Positions 17,123 to 25,700 of a stretch of DNA of 57,048 nt are shown here, one piece after another. Origin of the DNA: Deltaproteobacteria bacterium (GTDB lineage: Bacteria > Myxococcota_A > Polyangia > Fen-1088); assembly GCA_016935975.1 (NCBI GenBank), contig JAFGPX010000257.1:1-57048 (forward strand). The letters are read 5' to 3'. The position numbers and the translations under genes were made by a program. The notes below the pieces were generated by a model. It did no database searches. It was not told the origin of the DNA and saw only the letters and a program-made list of their open reading frames with translations. Numbering within the stretch: position 1 is the first letter of the stretch; the number at the start of each line of letters is the position of its first letter.

Positions 17123-18742
17123 TCATTCCTGGCTTTCCGATCCCCCTCGTTGTTGCTTGAGCTTGCGCCAGAGGGTGGTGGTGCTGATGCCCAGGGTGGC
17201 GGCGGCCCGGCGGCGATTGCCGCTGCTCTGTCGCAGCACCTCGCGGATGTGGTCGAGCTGGACCGCGTCGAGCCTCTGGCCGCGAGCGGCGCGCGCGGCC
17301 GTGGGATGCACGATCCCGGGCGGGAGAAGCTCGGGCGTCAGCCGTCCGTCGCGGGACAGGACCGCGGCGTGCTCGATGGCGTTCTCCAGCTCGCGTACGT
17401 TGCCGGGCCACGGGTAGGCGATGAGGTAACGGATGGAGTCGGCCGAGAGTCGCAGCCCGGGCAGCTTGAGCTTGCTGCTGAGGCGATCCACGAAGAAGCG
17501 CGCCAGCGGCAGGATGTCCTCGCGGCGCTCGCGCAGTGGCGGGATGGCGACCTCGACCACGCGCAACCGGTAGTAGAGATCTTCGCGGAAGGCCCCGCTT
17601 GCCATGCGGGCCGCCAGATCGCGATTGGTGGCCGCTAGGACGCGCACGTTGATCGGCCGGGTCCGGTTTTCGCCCACGCGGCGTATCTCGCGCTCCTGCA
17701 GGACGCGCAGAAGCTTCACCTGCGTCGCGTGCGAGATCTCGCCGATCTCGTCGAGAAACAGGGTGCCCCCCGCCGCGCTCTCGAACAGCCCCGCGTGGTC
17801 CGCGACGGCGCCGGTGAAGGCGCCGGCTCGGTGGCCGAACAGCTCCGAGTCGAGCAGGGTCTCGGGCAGGGCGCCGCAGTTGATGGCCAAGAACGGGCCT
17901 TTGCTGCGCGAGGAGCGGTCGTGGATCAGGCGGGCCACGACCTCCTTGCCCACGCCGCTCTCGCCGGTGATGAGCACCGACGAATCGAAGGGTGCGATGC
18001 GAGTGCAAAGCTCGAGCACACGCGCAAACGCCGAGCTGCGCGCCTCGACCAGCGGCGGTCGCTCGAGGCGCGAGAGTCTCTTGGCGCTGACCTCCAAGGC
18101 GCGGTTGGCTTGGCGCAGTTGCTCGGTCAGGCTGCGGATCTTCCCCTTGATGTCGTCGGCGGAGAAATAGGCGAGGGCGGCGCTCGGATCGCCCTCCCAG
18201 GCCGCGGCGTCCTTGCCGACGGCGGTGCACACGCGGCCGCCTTGCGCGCGGCAGGTCTGCTCGACGAAGTAGATGTTGTGGCCGAGCGCGTACGACATGA
18301 AGCCGCTGGCGTAGCCGGCCAGCATCCAGCACACCGGTTGCTCCGACTTGCCGAGATGGGCCATGTGCTCCTCGGCCTCGCCGGATCCATGCCAGGTCAC
18401 CTCCATCAGGAAATGCCCGGTCTGCTCGTCGAACTCGAGCCGCTTGGTCACCCAGCGGGCGACGCCTTCCATGGCGTGCAAGCGGGGCCCCGCCTTGACC
18501 AGCTCGCGCACGTCGCTCCACGTGAACACCCGGCGCATGGCGGCCGCGTCGGCCTGGCCGCCGAAGTAGGCATAGCGGGTGAGGATGCGGCGCGCCTGGC
18601 GGCTGCCCACCATGTCGAAGAGATCCTTGCGGAACTGGGCGAATGCGTCGGTGCTGTGCAGCACGAGCCGGCGGCCCTGGAAGTCGATGACCCCGTCGCG
18701 GAAGCTGAGCAACTCGTCGAAACGCAGATCGTCGGCGCGCAT
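17123..18742 (-). CDS. Sigma-54 activator of the XylR/DmpR/MopR (aromatic-sensing) type
   Basis: The protein has 539 residues. Order: XylR_N/V4R sensor (about 1-195), coiled linker, AAA+ domain with Walker A G-E-S-G-V-G-K-E (260-267), sigma-54 contact loop G-A-F-T-G-A (307-312) and Walker B G-G-T-L-F-L-D-E (325-332), then a Fis-type HTH (about 500-530). Cys138, Glu161, Cys164 and Cys172 have the same spacing as the zinc ligands known in MopR (C155, E178, C181, C189). His89 and Trp117 match the phenol-contacting H106 and W134. The ligand is therefore probably a phenol or similar aromatic (inference). It is divergent from the M20-kinase operon, which has a sigma-54 promoter, and is its likely activator. 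Confidence 0.9.
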   Translation of the reverse strand: MRADDLRFDELLSFRDGVIDFQGRRLVLHSTDAFAQFRKDLFDMVGSRQARRILTRYAYFGGQADAAAMRRVFTWSDVRELVKAGPRLHAMEGVARWVTKRLEFDEQTGHFLMEVTWHGSGEAEEHMAHLGKSEQPVCWMLAGYASGFMSYALGHNIYFVEQTCRAQGGRVCTAVGKDAAAWEGDPSAALAYFSADDIKGKIRSLTEQLRQANRALEVSAKRLSRLERPPLVEARSSAFARVLELCTRIAPFDSSVLITGESGVGKEVVARLIHDRSSRSKGPFLAINCGALPETLLDSELFGHRAGAFTGAVADHAGLFESAAGGTLFLDEIGEISHATQVKLLRVLQEREIRRVGENRTRPINVRVLAATNRDLAARMASGAFREDLYYRLRVVEVAIPPLRERREDILPLARFFVDRLSSKLKLPGLRLSADSIRYLIAYPWPGNVRELENAIEHAAVLSRDGRLTPELLPPGIVHPTAARAARGQRLDAVQLDHIREVLRQSSGNRRRAAATLGISTTTLWRKLKQQRGGSESQE

Positions 18743-18749
18743 GGAGGTG

Positions 18750-18762
18750 TTTCATTATGAAA
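18750..18762. promoter_or_regulatory. Candidate operator/UAS palindrome
   Basis: TTTCATTATGAAA is a perfect 13-base palindrome. It lies 7 bases upstream of the activator's start codon and about 100 bases upstream of the sigma-54 promoter. This position suits an upstream activating site that could also mediate autoregulation. It differs from the known XylR/DmpR consensus, so it is a candidate only. Confidence 0.5.
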
Positions 18763-18860
18763 GCAGGCGTTTCGTTCTGCAACACTCGGCGCGAAGCCAC
18801 GGAAGGCGGAAGGACGCCAACCCATGGTTCCGCCAGGGTTTCTTTGAGGAGGGCCTCCGG

Positions 18861-18876
18861 CGGCACGGGCCTTGCT
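18861..18876 (+). promoter_or_regulatory. Sigma-54 (-24/-12) promoter
   Basis: The sequence CGGCACGGGCCTTGCT matches the consensus TGGCACG-N4-TTGCW except for the first base. The invariant GG and GC are separated by exactly 10 bases. It lies about 50 bases before the M20 start at 18926, with AGGAAGGA in between, and downstream of a divergent sigma-54 activator. Confidence 0.8.
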
Positions 18877-18925
18877 CCCCAGAAAGGCCGTCCACCCAAG
18901 CTCGCGGTGGCCAGGAAGGAACGCC

Positions 18926-20143
18926 ATGTACGATTTGCTCAAGAACAAGCTCGAAGGGTTGGAAAGCGAACTTGTCGGGTTCGCGCAAGCGCTGGTGCGG
19001 GAGCCCAGCCCGAGCGGCGACGAGGCCAAGGTCGCGGCGCTGGTCGCCGGGCAGATGCGCGCTCTCGGATTCGACCAGGTGACGATCGACGATCTGGGCA
19101 ACGTGGTGGGCGTGCTCCACGGCATCGAAGACGGGCCCACCCTGCTTCTGGCCAGCCACATGGACACGGTGGGCGCCGGCAATCTCGCGATCTGGAACGA
19201 ATCGCCCTGCAGCGGCCGTATCGAGGGCGGCCGTTTGCACGGTCTGGGCGCGGCCGACTGCAAGGGCGGGCTCGCCGCGCAGGTCTTTGCGGCGGGGCTG
19301 CTCAAGCGAAGCCTTCTGCCCTTGCGGGGCAATCTCGTGGTCGCGGCCACGGTCCTCGAGGAGAACGGCATTTCCATCGGCACACGCGGCCTGATCGCCC
19401 ACACGCTAGAACAGATGGGGCTTCGGCCCGGCTACGCGATCCTGGGCGAGCCGACCGACCTCGGTCTTTACTATGGTCACGAGGGCCGCGCCGAGTTGCA
19501 GGTCACCCTGCGTGGCCTGAACCCCTTCCGCGTCACCGACGCGGCCGAGTTGGTGACGCGCAGCCTCGACGAGTTCGGAAAGGACGGTGCGGTCGAGGAG
19601 ATCGCGGTGGGCGCGATTCGCTACGAGGACGGTCCGGACTTCCGCCAGGCGGTCATCGCCTTGGAACGTCGCCTCGGCGCCAACGACGACCCCGGCCATC
19701 TGGTCGCCCGCACGCGCGGCGAGGCGGTGCGCGCGGCCAGCGCGGCTGGCGGCGTCGACGTCGAGGTGGCGGTTCGCGAGCGCAACCAGGTTCTGCGGAG
19801 CGGTCTTCTGGTGAAGGCCAAGCGGATCACGCGGGCGTGGTCCACCGATCCGTTTTGCCCGTTGCTCGGGCGCGCGCGGCAGGCGCTCGGCGCAGCCGGT
19901 TGCGAGGTGCGGCCGGGCCGCTGGGCGCTGACCCGCTTGGGCATGGGCACCTCGGGCAGCCTGCTGGTGAACGAGTGCAGCATCCCGACCATCGGCTACG
20001 GTCCGGGCCACGAAGAACAGGCGCACCGCGAGGGCGAGTCGGTGCCTGTCGCCAAGCTGGTCGCCTGCGCCTACGGCACTGCGGCCATCGCCCACGGTCT
20101 GGTCGGCGTGCCGGTGTTCGGCTGGATTCCCGACGAGCTGTAG
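18926..20143 (+). CDS. M20-family metallopeptidase/deacylase (YgeY/ArgE-like)
   Basis: The protein has 405 residues. ATG 18926 is chosen because it follows a strong ribosome site (AGGAAGGA) and lies after the sigma-54 promoter; an earlier in-frame ATG at 18872 falls inside that promoter. Metal-site motifs are S-H-M-D-T (His78, Asp80), G-A-A-D-C-K-G-G (bridging Asp111), the catalytic pair Glu145-Glu146, Glu175 (G-E-P-T-D) and a C-terminal His near 362-367. The middle is a dimerisation domain. M20 enzymes of this branch cleave N-acyl or amide bonds in small molecules. The substrate is unknown; the acetate kinases downstream make release of an acyl acid an attractive but unproved idea. An 11-base gap separates it from the next gene. 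Confidence 0.82.
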   Translation: MYDLLKNKLEGLESELVGFAQALVREPSPSGDEAKVAALVAGQMRALGFDQVTIDDLGNVVGVLHGIEDGPTLLLASHMDTVGAGNLAIWNESPCSGRIEGGRLHGLGAADCKGGLAAQVFAAGLLKRSLLPLRGNLVVAATVLEENGISIGTRGLIAHTLEQMGLRPGYAILGEPTDLGLYYGHEGRAELQVTLRGLNPFRVTDAAELVTRSLDEFGKDGAVEEIAVGAIRYEDGPDFRQAVIALERRLGANDDPGHLVARTRGEAVRAASAAGGVDVEVAVRERNQVLRSGLLVKAKRITRAWSTDPFCPLLGRARQALGAAGCEVRPGRWALTRLGMGTSGSLLVNECSIPTIGYGPGHEEQAHREGESVPVAKLVACAYGTAAIAHGLVGVPVFGWIPDEL

Positions 20144-20154
20144 CGGGGGCCGCC

Positions 20155-21360
20155 ATGCGCATCGTCGTCTTCAATTGCGGCAGCTCGTCGCTCAAGTACC
20201 GTCTCATCGACATGCCCAGCGAAACCGAGCTGGCCGCGGGCGAGGCCGAGCGGGTGGGGCCCAAGACCGCGCTGCCCGGCTGCATCCACCACCGGGCGTG
20301 GGGCTGCAAGGAAGACCATCCGCAAGACATGCCCGATCACGGCGCCGCCTTCGCCGCGGTCATGCGCCTGCTCGAACGCGACGTGCGCCTGGTTCCCGAG
20401 GCCATCGGTCACCGCATGGTGCACGGCGGGGCTGTCTTCCACGACCACGTCATCGTCGACGAGCAGGCGTTCGGTCGGTTGGAGGAGGTACAGGACCTGG
20501 CGCCGATCCACAACCCGCCGGCCCTGCGCCTTCTCGGCGCATGCCGGCAGCTCTATCCCAAGCTGCCCGAGACGGTGGTGTTCGACACCGCTTTTCATTC
20601 GACCATCGCGCCCGCGGCGCGCATCTATGCCTTGCCCGGGAAGCTGGCGCGCACGCGCGGCTTCCGCAAGTACGGCTTCCACGGCACGAGCCACCGTTAC
20701 GTGGCCGAGGAGGCGGCCAAGCTCCTTGGCATTCCCGTGAGCGAGCTTTGCGCCGTGAGCTGCCACCTGGGCAGCGGCGGCGCCAGCCTGTGCGCCATCG
20801 TCGACGGCAAGTCGGTGGACAACACCATGGGCTACTCGCCGTTGCAGGGATTGGTGATGAGCACCCGCTCGGGCGATCTGGATCCCGCCATCGCTCTCGC
20901 CCTGGTGGCGCGCGCGCAAGGCGACAGCCGCGCGGTCGAGAGCCTGCTCAACCGCAAGAGCGGCCTTCTGGGTCTATCCGGCGTGTCGGCGGATATCCGC
21001 GATCTGGTGGGCGGCGGGGCGCAGGCAGCGGCCCTGGCGCGGGCCGCGCAGGTCTACCTGTGGCGCATCCGCAAGTACCTGGGGGCCTACCTGCTCGTCA
21101 CCGGGCGTCCCCACTGCATCATCTTCACCGACACCGTGGGCGAGAAGATGCCCTACGTGCGCTGGGCGGTGACCGCGGGCCTCGACGCCCTGGGCGTGGT
21201 GCTGGACGCGCGCAAGAACGGGGAGGCGGCGTCCCTGCCGGTCGATCTAGCGGCGCCGCAGAGCCGCGTGCGCATCCTGGCCATCGCCACCAACGAGGAA
21301 ATCGCCATCGCGCGCGCCAGCTTCGCGATGCTTGCGCGCGCGGAAGGGCTGCCGTCATGA
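20155..21360 (+). CDS. ackA: Acetate kinase
   Basis: The protein has 401 residues, the usual length. Acetate kinase signatures are present: N-C-G-S-S-S-L-K at residue 7, H-R-M-V-H-G-G (Arg87), F-D-T-A-F-H (Asp144), Y-G-F-H-G-T-S-H, M-G-Y-S-P-L-Q-G-L, T-R-S-G-D-L-D-P (Arg238) and A-T-N-E-E (Glu381). Substrate- and ATP-site residues are thus intact. Oddly, the usual F-T-G-G-I-G-E-N segment reads F-T-D-T-V-G-E-K. It interconverts acetyl phosphate (or a related acyl phosphate) and ATP with the free acid and ADP. It is the second gene of the sigma-54 operon, and its stop overlaps the start of a degenerate paralogue. Confidence 0.87.
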   Translation: MRIVVFNCGSSSLKYRLIDMPSETELAAGEAERVGPKTALPGCIHHRAWGCKEDHPQDMPDHGAAFAAVMRLLERDVRLVPEAIGHRMVHGGAVFHDHVIVDEQAFGRLEEVQDLAPIHNPPALRLLGACRQLYPKLPETVVFDTAFHSTIAPAARIYALPGKLARTRGFRKYGFHGTSHRYVAEEAAKLLGIPVSELCAVSCHLGSGGASLCAIVDGKSVDNTMGYSPLQGLVMSTRSGDLDPAIALALVARAQGDSRAVESLLNRKSGLLGLSGVSADIRDLVGGGAQAAALARAAQVYLWRIRKYLGAYLLVTGRPHCIIFTDTVGEKMPYVRWAVTAGLDALGVVLDARKNGEAASLPVDLAAPQSRVRILAIATNEEIAIARASFAMLARAEGLPS

Positions 21361-22493
21361 ATTCGCTGGTCTTGATTCCGGTTCGAACCGGCTTGCGCTG
21401 CTTCCGGGTCGCGACCGGGCCGTCGGCCCGGGCCCAGGGCGAACCGGCTTTCTTCCCGCGCGGCACCACCACGAAGGCCGGAAGCCTGCGCGCTGTGCTC
21501 GGCGCCGGCCCCAAGGCCGCCGCGATCGACGTGCTAGCCATTCGGGCGACGTACGGTGGGTTGGAGTTCCCCGCGCCGGTCATCGTCGATTCGTCGAGCC
21601 AGGCGCGCCTGCTGGGTCTCGCCGCGCAGGCGCCGCTGGCCGTGGCCAACACCAATTCGCTTCTCGACGAGGCCCGCGCGTCGTTTCCCGGCATCCCAAT
21701 CGCGCTGGCGTTCGAAACCTCGTTCTTCGTCGATTTGCCTGCGCGCGAAACCACCTATGCGCTGCCGGAGGAGGTCGGCCGGTCGCTGCGCCGCTGGGGC
21801 TACCACGGCCTCTATCACGATGCCGCGACATCGGATCTTGGGCGGATCCTGGGCCCGCGCCAGCGTCCGGCCCGCATGCTGTCGGTCTGTCTAGACGCGC
21901 GACCCGAGATGGCCGCGGTGCTGGGGCGCGCCCCGCTGATGGTGACCGGCGGCTTGACCGAGGTGGAGGGCTTGCCGGGCGAGCGCAACTCGGGCGAGAT
22001 CGACCCCGCGATCCCGCTGGCGCTGGCGGCCGATCCGGCCATCGGCCCCGAGCGGGCGGATCTGCTCCTGACGCGCGAGAGCGGCTTCTTCGGAATGCTC
22101 GGCCGCCACGTCACCCTCGGCGAGGTGCTCTCGGCCAGAGGCGCGCGCACGGCCCGCGTGCGCGAGCACCTGCTGTATCGAATGGGCCTGGCCGCCGGCA
22201 GCGGCCTGGCCGCCCTGGACGGCCTGGACGGGATCGTGTTTTCCGGCCGCTACGCGGAGCACGGCGACAAGGTGGCCGCGCACCTGATTCCCCGGATCGA
22301 ACGCGTTCTCGACGTGCCCGCGGGCTCGCTGCCCTGGCACGTGTGCGCGACTCCGCTCGAAACCATCGTCGCCGAGGCCGGGGTCTCGGCGCTGATTGCC
22401 GATGGTCAAAGGCGCCGCGGCAGGGCCACCAACGGCGGGGCTTTCCCTCGCCAGGCTGGCGTCCGACCCGAGCGGGCAGGTGTTCGCGGATAG
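21357..22493 (+). CDS. Degenerate acetate-kinase-like protein
   Basis: The protein has 378 residues. Its ATG overlaps the stop of ackA (ATGA), indicating coupling. It follows the acetate-kinase fold along its length: I-R-A-T-Y-G-G for H-R-V-V-H-G-G, F-E-T-S-F-F for F-D-T-A-F-H, W-G-Y-H-G-L-Y-H for Y-G-F-H-G-T-S-H, S-G-E-I-D-P for S-G-D-L-D-P, and I-V-F-S-G-R for the F-T-G-G-I-G-E region. The N-terminal N-x-G-S-S-S-x-K is missing. The catalytic Asp is Glu, its neighbouring His is Phe, and the Arg of T-R-S-G-D is Asn. It is therefore probably not a standard acetate kinase. It could be a regulatory or hetero-oligomeric partner of the intact enzyme, or act on another acid. The last 30 residues are unusual. 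Confidence 0.75.
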   Translation: MNSLVLIPVRTGLRCFRVATGPSARAQGEPAFFPRGTTTKAGSLRAVLGAGPKAAAIDVLAIRATYGGLEFPAPVIVDSSSQARLLGLAAQAPLAVANTNSLLDEARASFPGIPIALAFETSFFVDLPARETTYALPEEVGRSLRRWGYHGLYHDAATSDLGRILGPRQRPARMLSVCLDARPEMAAVLGRAPLMVTGGLTEVEGLPGERNSGEIDPAIPLALAADPAIGPERADLLLTRESGFFGMLGRHVTLGEVLSARGARTARVREHLLYRMGLAAGSGLAALDGLDGIVFSGRYAEHGDKVAAHLIPRIERVLDVPAGSLPWHVCATPLETIVAEAGVSALIADGQRRRGRATNGGAFPRQAGVRPERAGVRG

Positions 22494-22761
22494 AGTGCGG
22501 ACCTCGGTGTTGTCCTCGCGGTGGCGCAGGGCGAGGGCCGCACGCGAGCGTCAGGCTGCGTGCATCGCGCCAAGGATGCCGTGAAGCGAGGCCGCCGTCG
22601 CGCGATGATGCACGATGGCCGCCCTCCGAGGCTCCATTCCTAGCCCATCGTCGCCACCGTCTGAGAACGAGCGCCGCGGATGACTACCTGGCGGGGCCCC
22701 ACCCCAAAAACCCCCATGACGCCAGCAAGACATAACCGCCAACCGGCGATAGGATTCGGGC

Positions 22762-25700
22762 ATGGCGGGCGACGCACCAGGGTTCAGCATTGCAGCGAAG
22801 ATCCGCGAGAACGGCGAGGCCGCGTTGTTTCGGGGCTTTCGCAACGCGGACCGGCGGCCGGTGCTGCTCAAGATCCCTCACGGGGGCCGGCCGACGACGC
22901 CCCAGTTGGCTCGGCTGCGGCACGAGCATTCGATTCTCGCCTCGCTCGCTGCCCCCGGGGTGGTCAGGGGGCTCGGCATCGAGGATCTGGGCGACGGCGT
23001 TGCCTTGGTCATGGAATACCCCGGCGACCAGTCGCTCGACCGGCTGGTCGAGCCGAGGCGGCTGGGCCTGCCCGCGTTTCTGCGCCTCGCCATCGCAATG
23101 GCCGAAGCCGTCGAAGCCGTGCACCGCCACCACATCATCCACAAGGACATCAAGCCCGGTAACTTCTTCTGCGATGGCGCGGGCCGAGTCACGCTGATCG
23201 AGTTCGGAGCGGCAACGCACCTGACCCTGGAAGACCGGCGGAGAACCCCGGTGGGGCGGCTGGAAGGAACCCTGGCGTACATGTCGCCCGAGCAGACCGG
23301 ACGCATGAATCGCTCGGTCGATCGGCGCGCGGATCTGTACTCGCTGGGCGTGGCCCTATACGAGCTCGGGACGGGCGTGCTGCCCTTCGCCAGCGACGAT
23401 CCCCTCGAGCTTCTGCACAGCCATATCGCTCGCTCGCCTCTGCCGCTGCACATGATCCGCAGCGACTGGCCCCGCGTCGTGTCCGAGATCGTCATGCGCC
23501 TTCTGGCCAAGAACGCGGAGGATCGCTATCAGGACATCTCCGGTCTCAAGGCCGATCTGGTCCGTTGCCGGGACCTGCTCGACCGAACGGGCACCATCCC
23601 GGCGTTCACCCTGGGCGAGCGGGATTTCTCGGACGAGCTGCGCATACCGCAAAAGCTCTACGGTCGCGAGCGGGAGCTGGCGACGCTGCTCGCGACGTTC
23701 GAACGCACCTGCCAAGGGTCTGCCGAGCTGCTGCTCGTCTCCGGCTATTCGGGCGTGGGCAAGTCGGTCCTGGTGGGCGAGCTGCACAAGCAGCTCGCGA
23801 CCGGCGCGCGGTTCGCAACCGGCAAGTTCGATCCGATCGGCCGGCGCATTCCCTATGCCCCCATCCTTCAGGCTTGCGCGGAGATGCTTCGCTCGATCCT
23901 GGCCGAGCCAGCCACCGTGGTCGCGCGGTGGCGGCAGAGGATCCTCCAAGCGGTCGGCACCAACGGCGGGGTCTTGACCGACATCATTCCCGAGATGGCG
24001 CTGGTCCTCGGGGTCCAACCGCCGGTCGAGGGCTTGGATCCGACACAGTCACAACACCGTTTCGAGTCCACCTTTCTGGCGTTTCTGCGGGTGTTCGCCT
24101 CCGCCCAGCATCCGCTGGTGCTCTTTCTCGATGACTTGCAGTGGGCCGACGCCGCTTCGCTGCGCATGCTTCAATTGCTCCTGACCGCGTCGAAACGCGA
24201 CTACCTGCTCGTCATCGGCGCGTACCGGGACAACGAAGTGGATCCGACGCACCTTCTGACCGGCGCCCTGGCCGACTTACGGCGGGCGGGCACCCGCATC
24301 GTCGAGATCAAGCTCCCGCCCCTGGACGAGAGCGCCACGCTGCAACTGCTTGGCGACACGTTCGCCGCCAAGTCCCCCGGCGTGCGCGCCTTGGCCAAGG
24401 TCGCCTTGCAGAAGACGGAGGGAAATCCGTTCTTCCTCGGCCAATTCCTCGGCACCCTCCACCGCGATGGGCTCATTCGTTTCGACGCGAGCGCGCGCCA
24501 GTGGTCCTTCTGCCTGGACAAGATCGGCGAGACCATGGTGACCGACAACGTCGTCGACTTCATGATCGGACGCCTGCGGCGGCTGCCGCCCGAGACGCAG
24601 GAGCTGCTGCGCATCGCGGCTTGCATCGGCCACCGGTTCGACCGGAAAACCCTGGCGCGGATCGCGGAGCGCGACGCCGGCAGCGTACGGCTGGCTCTCT
24701 GGCACGCGCTGCGCGAGGGTCTGGTGGTCCCCGTCGATGTCGGCCAAGCCTTTCTGCACGAGGCGAGTATCGGCGCTACCGAGGCGGCCGCGAGTGGGCA
24801 GGAGGAGGAAGCGAACCCCTCCTACCAGTTCCTGCACGACCGCGTCCACCAGGCGGCCTATGCCACGCTGGCGGAGGACCAGCGCCAGAGGATGCACCTG
24901 CGCATCGGTCGCATACAGCTCGCGGCCGCCGGGACGACCATCGAGGATCGCCAGCTCTTCGAGATCGTCAACCATCTGAACCTGGGCAGCGGGCACATGG
25001 ACGATCCGGCCGAGCGCCGCGCCCTGGCCAAGCTGAACTTCGATGCCGGATGCAAAGCGAGGGACGCCGCCGCTCACGCCACCGCGGTCCGCCATCTCGA
25101 CATCTGTTCGGAGCTTTTGGGGGACCGTGCCTGGCAAGAGGACTACGAAACCGCTTTCCAGGCTCAACTTTGTCGGGCCGAGTGCAATATCGCCACCGGT
25201 TGCTTCGACGAAGCCTTTCGCGCCCTCGACCGCGCCGACGCGGCCGCGCGCGACGACCTCGACCGGGCGACGGCGTTGGCCTTGCGCACCCTGGTCTTCG
25301 TCAGCATGAATCGCATGGGCGAGGCAATCGCCTGCGGCGTCGGCGCCGCCAAGGCCGTGGGCGTGGATCTTCCGGATTCACCCGAGGCTCTCGGCGCCGC
25401 CGTGGGGGCCGAGCTAGGCGCGGTCGTCGCCGCGCTGGGACCGAGAGGGTTCGAGGCGCTTGTCGACCTTCCGCCGATGACCGATCGGAAGAGCCTGCTG
25501 GCGCTTCATGTCTTCCACCGCATCATGCCGGCGGCGGCCTCGGTCAACCCACCCCTCATGACGGTGCTGGTCGCTCGGGCCGTGGGCCTTTCCCTGCGAC
25601 AGGGCAGCTCGCCGGTGTTGGCGTATTTCTGCGCGTGCCTGGCCCACGTCCACGTCGTGATGGGCGAGGCGCAGAAGGCCGACAAGATCGCAGAGATTGC

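Noticed and set aside
18750-18762. Palindrome as a promoter -10/-35 element
   Set aside because: Its perfect symmetry and position between divergent genes fit an operator better. It has no partner hexamer.
18872-18925. Upstream ATG for the M20 hydrolase at 18872
   Set aside because: It lies inside the -24/-12 promoter. ATG 18926 has a strong ribosome site and matches the family start.
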